In this document: positions 62,361 through 64,000 of the stretch, in pieces
Layout of the letters: every line of letters starts with the position of its first letter
Numbering within the stretch: the first letter of the stretch is position 1
Assembly: GCF_047974105.1 (NCBI RefSeq)
Contig: NZ_JBHYRS010000010.1
Location: 1 to 64,000 of the forward strand
Length of the DNA stretch: 64,000 nt
Direction: 5' to 3'
Source: Mitsuokella sp047974105
GTDB lineage: Bacteria > Bacillota > Negativicutes > Selenomonadales > Selenomonadaceae
The notes under the pieces: generated by a model
Databases searched by the model: none
The model's input: only the letters and a program-made list of their open reading frames with translations
Told to the model about the DNA's origin: nothing
Position numbers and translations under genes: made by a program

Positions 62361-63181
62361 TGGAACGGAGCTTTGAAAAATATTTCCGCCAGAATCACCT
62401 GCCGCATCTCTGGTGCCCGGGCTGCGGCAACGGCATCGCGATGAAAGCCATCGTACAGGCCGTCGAGAAAAAGGGCTGGTCGCAGGATAACACGGTCATC
62501 GTTTCCGGTATCGGCTGCTCGTCGAGAGCTTCCGGCTATATGGACTTTGATACGCTGCATACAGCTCACGGCCGTGCGATTCCGTTTGCCACGGGCATCA
62601 AGCTTGCCAATCCGGACCTCAACGTCATCGTCATCACGGGTGACGGCGACTGCACGGCCATCGGCGGCAATCACTTCATTCACGGCTGCCGCCGCAATGT
62701 CGATTTGACGGTCATCATGTTCAACAACAATATTTACGGCATGACGGGCGGACAGGCCTCGCCGACGACGCCAATCGGCGCCAAGGCCACGACTGCGCCG
62801 TATGGCTCCGTTGACCGCACGTTTGATGCCTGCAAACTTGCGGAAGCAGCGGGAGCCACGTATGTGGCGCGTTCGACGGCCTTCCATGTACAGCATATGA
62901 CGAACATGATTGCCGACGGTCTCGCGAACGATGGTTTTTCCTTCATTGAAGCCATGGTGCAGTGCCCGACGGCCTTTGGCCGCAAAAATCACATGGGCAG
63001 CCCTGCCGACATGCTCAAGTGGATGCGCGACCATGCCGTCATGAAAGCCGCATGGGATAAGCTGCCCGCAGAAAAACGCGCGGATAAATTCCCGATTGGC
63101 TGCCTCTATACGTCAAGCGACATTGACTACGATGCCGCATACGACCAGGTTATTGAGCGTGCAGGGGGTGCCAAGAAATGA
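62360..63181 (+). CDS. korB: 2-oxoglutarate:ferredoxin oxidoreductase-type, beta subunit (TPP-binding)
   Basis: The protein has 273 residues from ATG 62360 (AGGAGG nine bases upstream; GTG 62357 is an alternative). The TPP motif is GDGDCTAIGGNHFIHGCRRN...NNNIYGMTGGQASPTTP, with LWCPGCGNGIAMKA for the CoA/TPP entry. It overlaps the korA stop by one base and the korC start by 4 bp. Confidence 0.94.
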   Translation: MERSFEKYFRQNHLPHLWCPGCGNGIAMKAIVQAVEKKGWSQDNTVIVSGIGCSSRASGYMDFDTLHTAHGRAIPFATGIKLANPDLNVIVITGDGDCTAIGGNHFIHGCRRNVDLTVIMFNNNIYGMTGGQASPTTPIGAKATTAPYGSVDRTFDACKLAEAAGATYVARSTAFHVQHMTNMIADGLANDGFSFIEAMVQCPTAFGRKNHMGSPADMLKWMRDHAVMKAAWDKLPAEKRADKFPIGCLYTSSDIDYDAAYDQVIERAGGAKK

Positions 63182-63714
63182 GAAAACAGCTTAGATTATC
63201 CGGTTCCGGCGGTCAGGGTGTCATCACGGCGGCCATCATTTTAGCCGCAGCGGCCGTCGATGAAGGCAAACAGGCCGTACAGTCGCAGTCGTATGGTCCG
63301 GAAGCGCGCGGCGGTGCTTCGAAGTCCGAAGTCATCATCGACGACGCGCCGATTTATCATCCGCATGTTCTCGTGCCGGATCTCGTGCTCGCCATGACGC
63401 AGAAGGCCGCGGACAAGTACTACAAGGATTTGAATCCGGACGGTCTTTTGGTGCTCGATGAGCAGCTCGTGCCGAATGTACCGGATTTCCCGCATGTCGT
63501 ACGCATCCCCATCACGAAGATTGCCATCGAGAAAGTCGGCAAACCGCTTTTTGCCAATATCGTAGCTCTTGGCGCACTCGTACGTCTCACGGGTATTGTC
63601 TCGTTTGATTCCATCAAGAAGGCTGTGGCAAATCGCGTGCCGCCGCATACGGTCGAACAGAATATGAAGGCTCTTGAGCTCGGCTGGGAAGCTGCTGCTT
63701 CTGCTAAGAATTGA
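63178..63714 (+). CDS. korC: 2-oxoglutarate:ferredoxin oxidoreductase-type, gamma subunit
   Basis: The protein has 178 residues with the gamma-subunit start LRLSGSGGQGVITAAIILAA and SYGPEARGGASKSEVIID. It is the last gene of the korDABC operon, closed by a terminator. Confidence 0.94.
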   Translation: MRKQLRLSGSGGQGVITAAIILAAAAVDEGKQAVQSQSYGPEARGGASKSEVIIDDAPIYHPHVLVPDLVLAMTQKAADKYYKDLNPDGLLVLDEQLVPNVPDFPHVVRIPITKIAIEKVGKPLFANIVALGALVRLTGIVSFDSIKKAVANRVPPHTVEQNMKALELGWEAAASAKN

Positions 63715-63735
63715 TTTTTGTCTGCTGGATAAATG

Positions 63736-63765
63736 AAAAGGACTGCCGTATGGCAGTCCTTTTTA
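63736..63765. terminator. Bidirectional terminator after korC
   Basis: AAAAGGACTGCC-GTAT-GGCAGTCCTTTT perfect stem. Confidence 0.9.
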
Positions 63766-63776
63766 AATGTGTATTT

Positions 63777-64000
63777 TTAGATTAGCATATGGCGCATGCA
63801 GAGCACGAGAAAGCAGACGATAGCCAGGCCAAAACTGAAGATTTCCACGCAGCGCACGGGATAAACGCAGTGCAGCGGGATATCGACGACGCGCGGAATA
63901 TTGCTCGCGAGCAGGGAGATGGCAATCGAGATGTAGAGCAGAATATTCGTCAGCGGCACCATATGGACCTCAGAAAAGGCGCGCAGGAGCAGGTAGAGAG
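63777..64000 (-). CDS. C-terminal part of a small integral membrane protein (truncated by window edge)
   Basis: The reading frame is open from the right edge to a stop at 63777. The visible 73 residues hold two hydrophobic segments (NILLYISIAISLLA; FSFGLAIVCFLVLCMRHMLI), separated by IPRVVDIPLHCVYPVRCVE. An internal ATG at 63962 exists, but the frame continues upstream through LYLLLRAFSEVH, so the start is outside. I do not recognise the family. Confidence 0.55.
   Translation of the reverse strand, partial: LYLLLRAFSEVHMVPLTNILLYISIAISLLASNIPRVVDIPLHCVYPVRCVEIFSFGLAIVCFLVLCMRHMLI

Overview
The window comes from a Negativicutes (Selenomonadaceae) chromosome, most likely a Mitsuokella. Firmicute-type gene orders (walJ-htrA-rlmH, rpiB-glyA-upp, xpaC-telA) sit beside diderm features: six SLH-domain OmpM-like porins, a heptosyltransferase with an LPS-type Cys motif, and beta-barrels ending in Phe. 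The most telling genes are two secreted cysteine phytases. One is a 640-residue tandem-domain enzyme with two HCxxGxGRT active sites, an architecture described for the Mitsuokella multacida phytase PhyAmm.

Layout: 1-47 is the 3' end of a 5S rRNA with its terminator, so an rRNA operon lies upstream. 0.1-3.8 kb: mscL, a Crp/Fnr regulator, an AzgA-type purine permease, a HAD phosphatase and a small hypothetical gene. 4.0-8.4 kb: galM, a GldA-like dehydrogenase and sucCD, tightly spaced. 8.5-15.1 kb: a secreted Pro-rich beta-helix protein, a DnaA-box cluster, an HD hydrolase, a fused double CobT homologue (ArsAB-like) and tex. 15.3-21.9 kb: walJ-htrA-rlmH-xpaC-telA and a PASTA-containing PBP. 22-31.7 kb: GT9, a SWIM/SNF2 helicase, rpiB-glyA-upp, ychF, a type I toxin-antitoxin candidate, a nitrilase and DUF951.

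31.7-46.8 kb is the accessory heart of the window. Four SLH porins are followed by an operon of an outer-membrane barrel, two phytases and a Tat-exported HD protein, then two more SLH porins. Each SLH porin has its own promoter, structured 5' leader and terminator. All six leaders carry the same hairpin with a 12-nt loop (consensus GNAACNNGGANA), resembling a CsrA-binding site. In four of the six, the outer stem can re-pair next to the ribosome binding site. This is the strongest candidate for an undescribed system here: a shared riboregulon for the outer-membrane porin set.

46.9-64 kb: alr, a small exported protein, L-lactate dehydrogenase, an MreB-family gene, an AMIN/phosphodiester-glycosidase protein, an S55-peptidase-like protein, murA, an OYE-family reductase, cstA behind an attenuator leader, a butanol-dehydrogenase-like ADH, korDABC, and a truncated membrane gene at the right edge. 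KorDABC and SucCD together interconvert 2-oxoglutarate, succinyl-CoA and succinate, fitting an anaerobic fermenter; Ldh supplies lactate. MreB, MurA, Alr, the PBP and WalJ/HtrA serve the cell wall; the porins, GT9 and phytases serve the outer membrane and periplasm.
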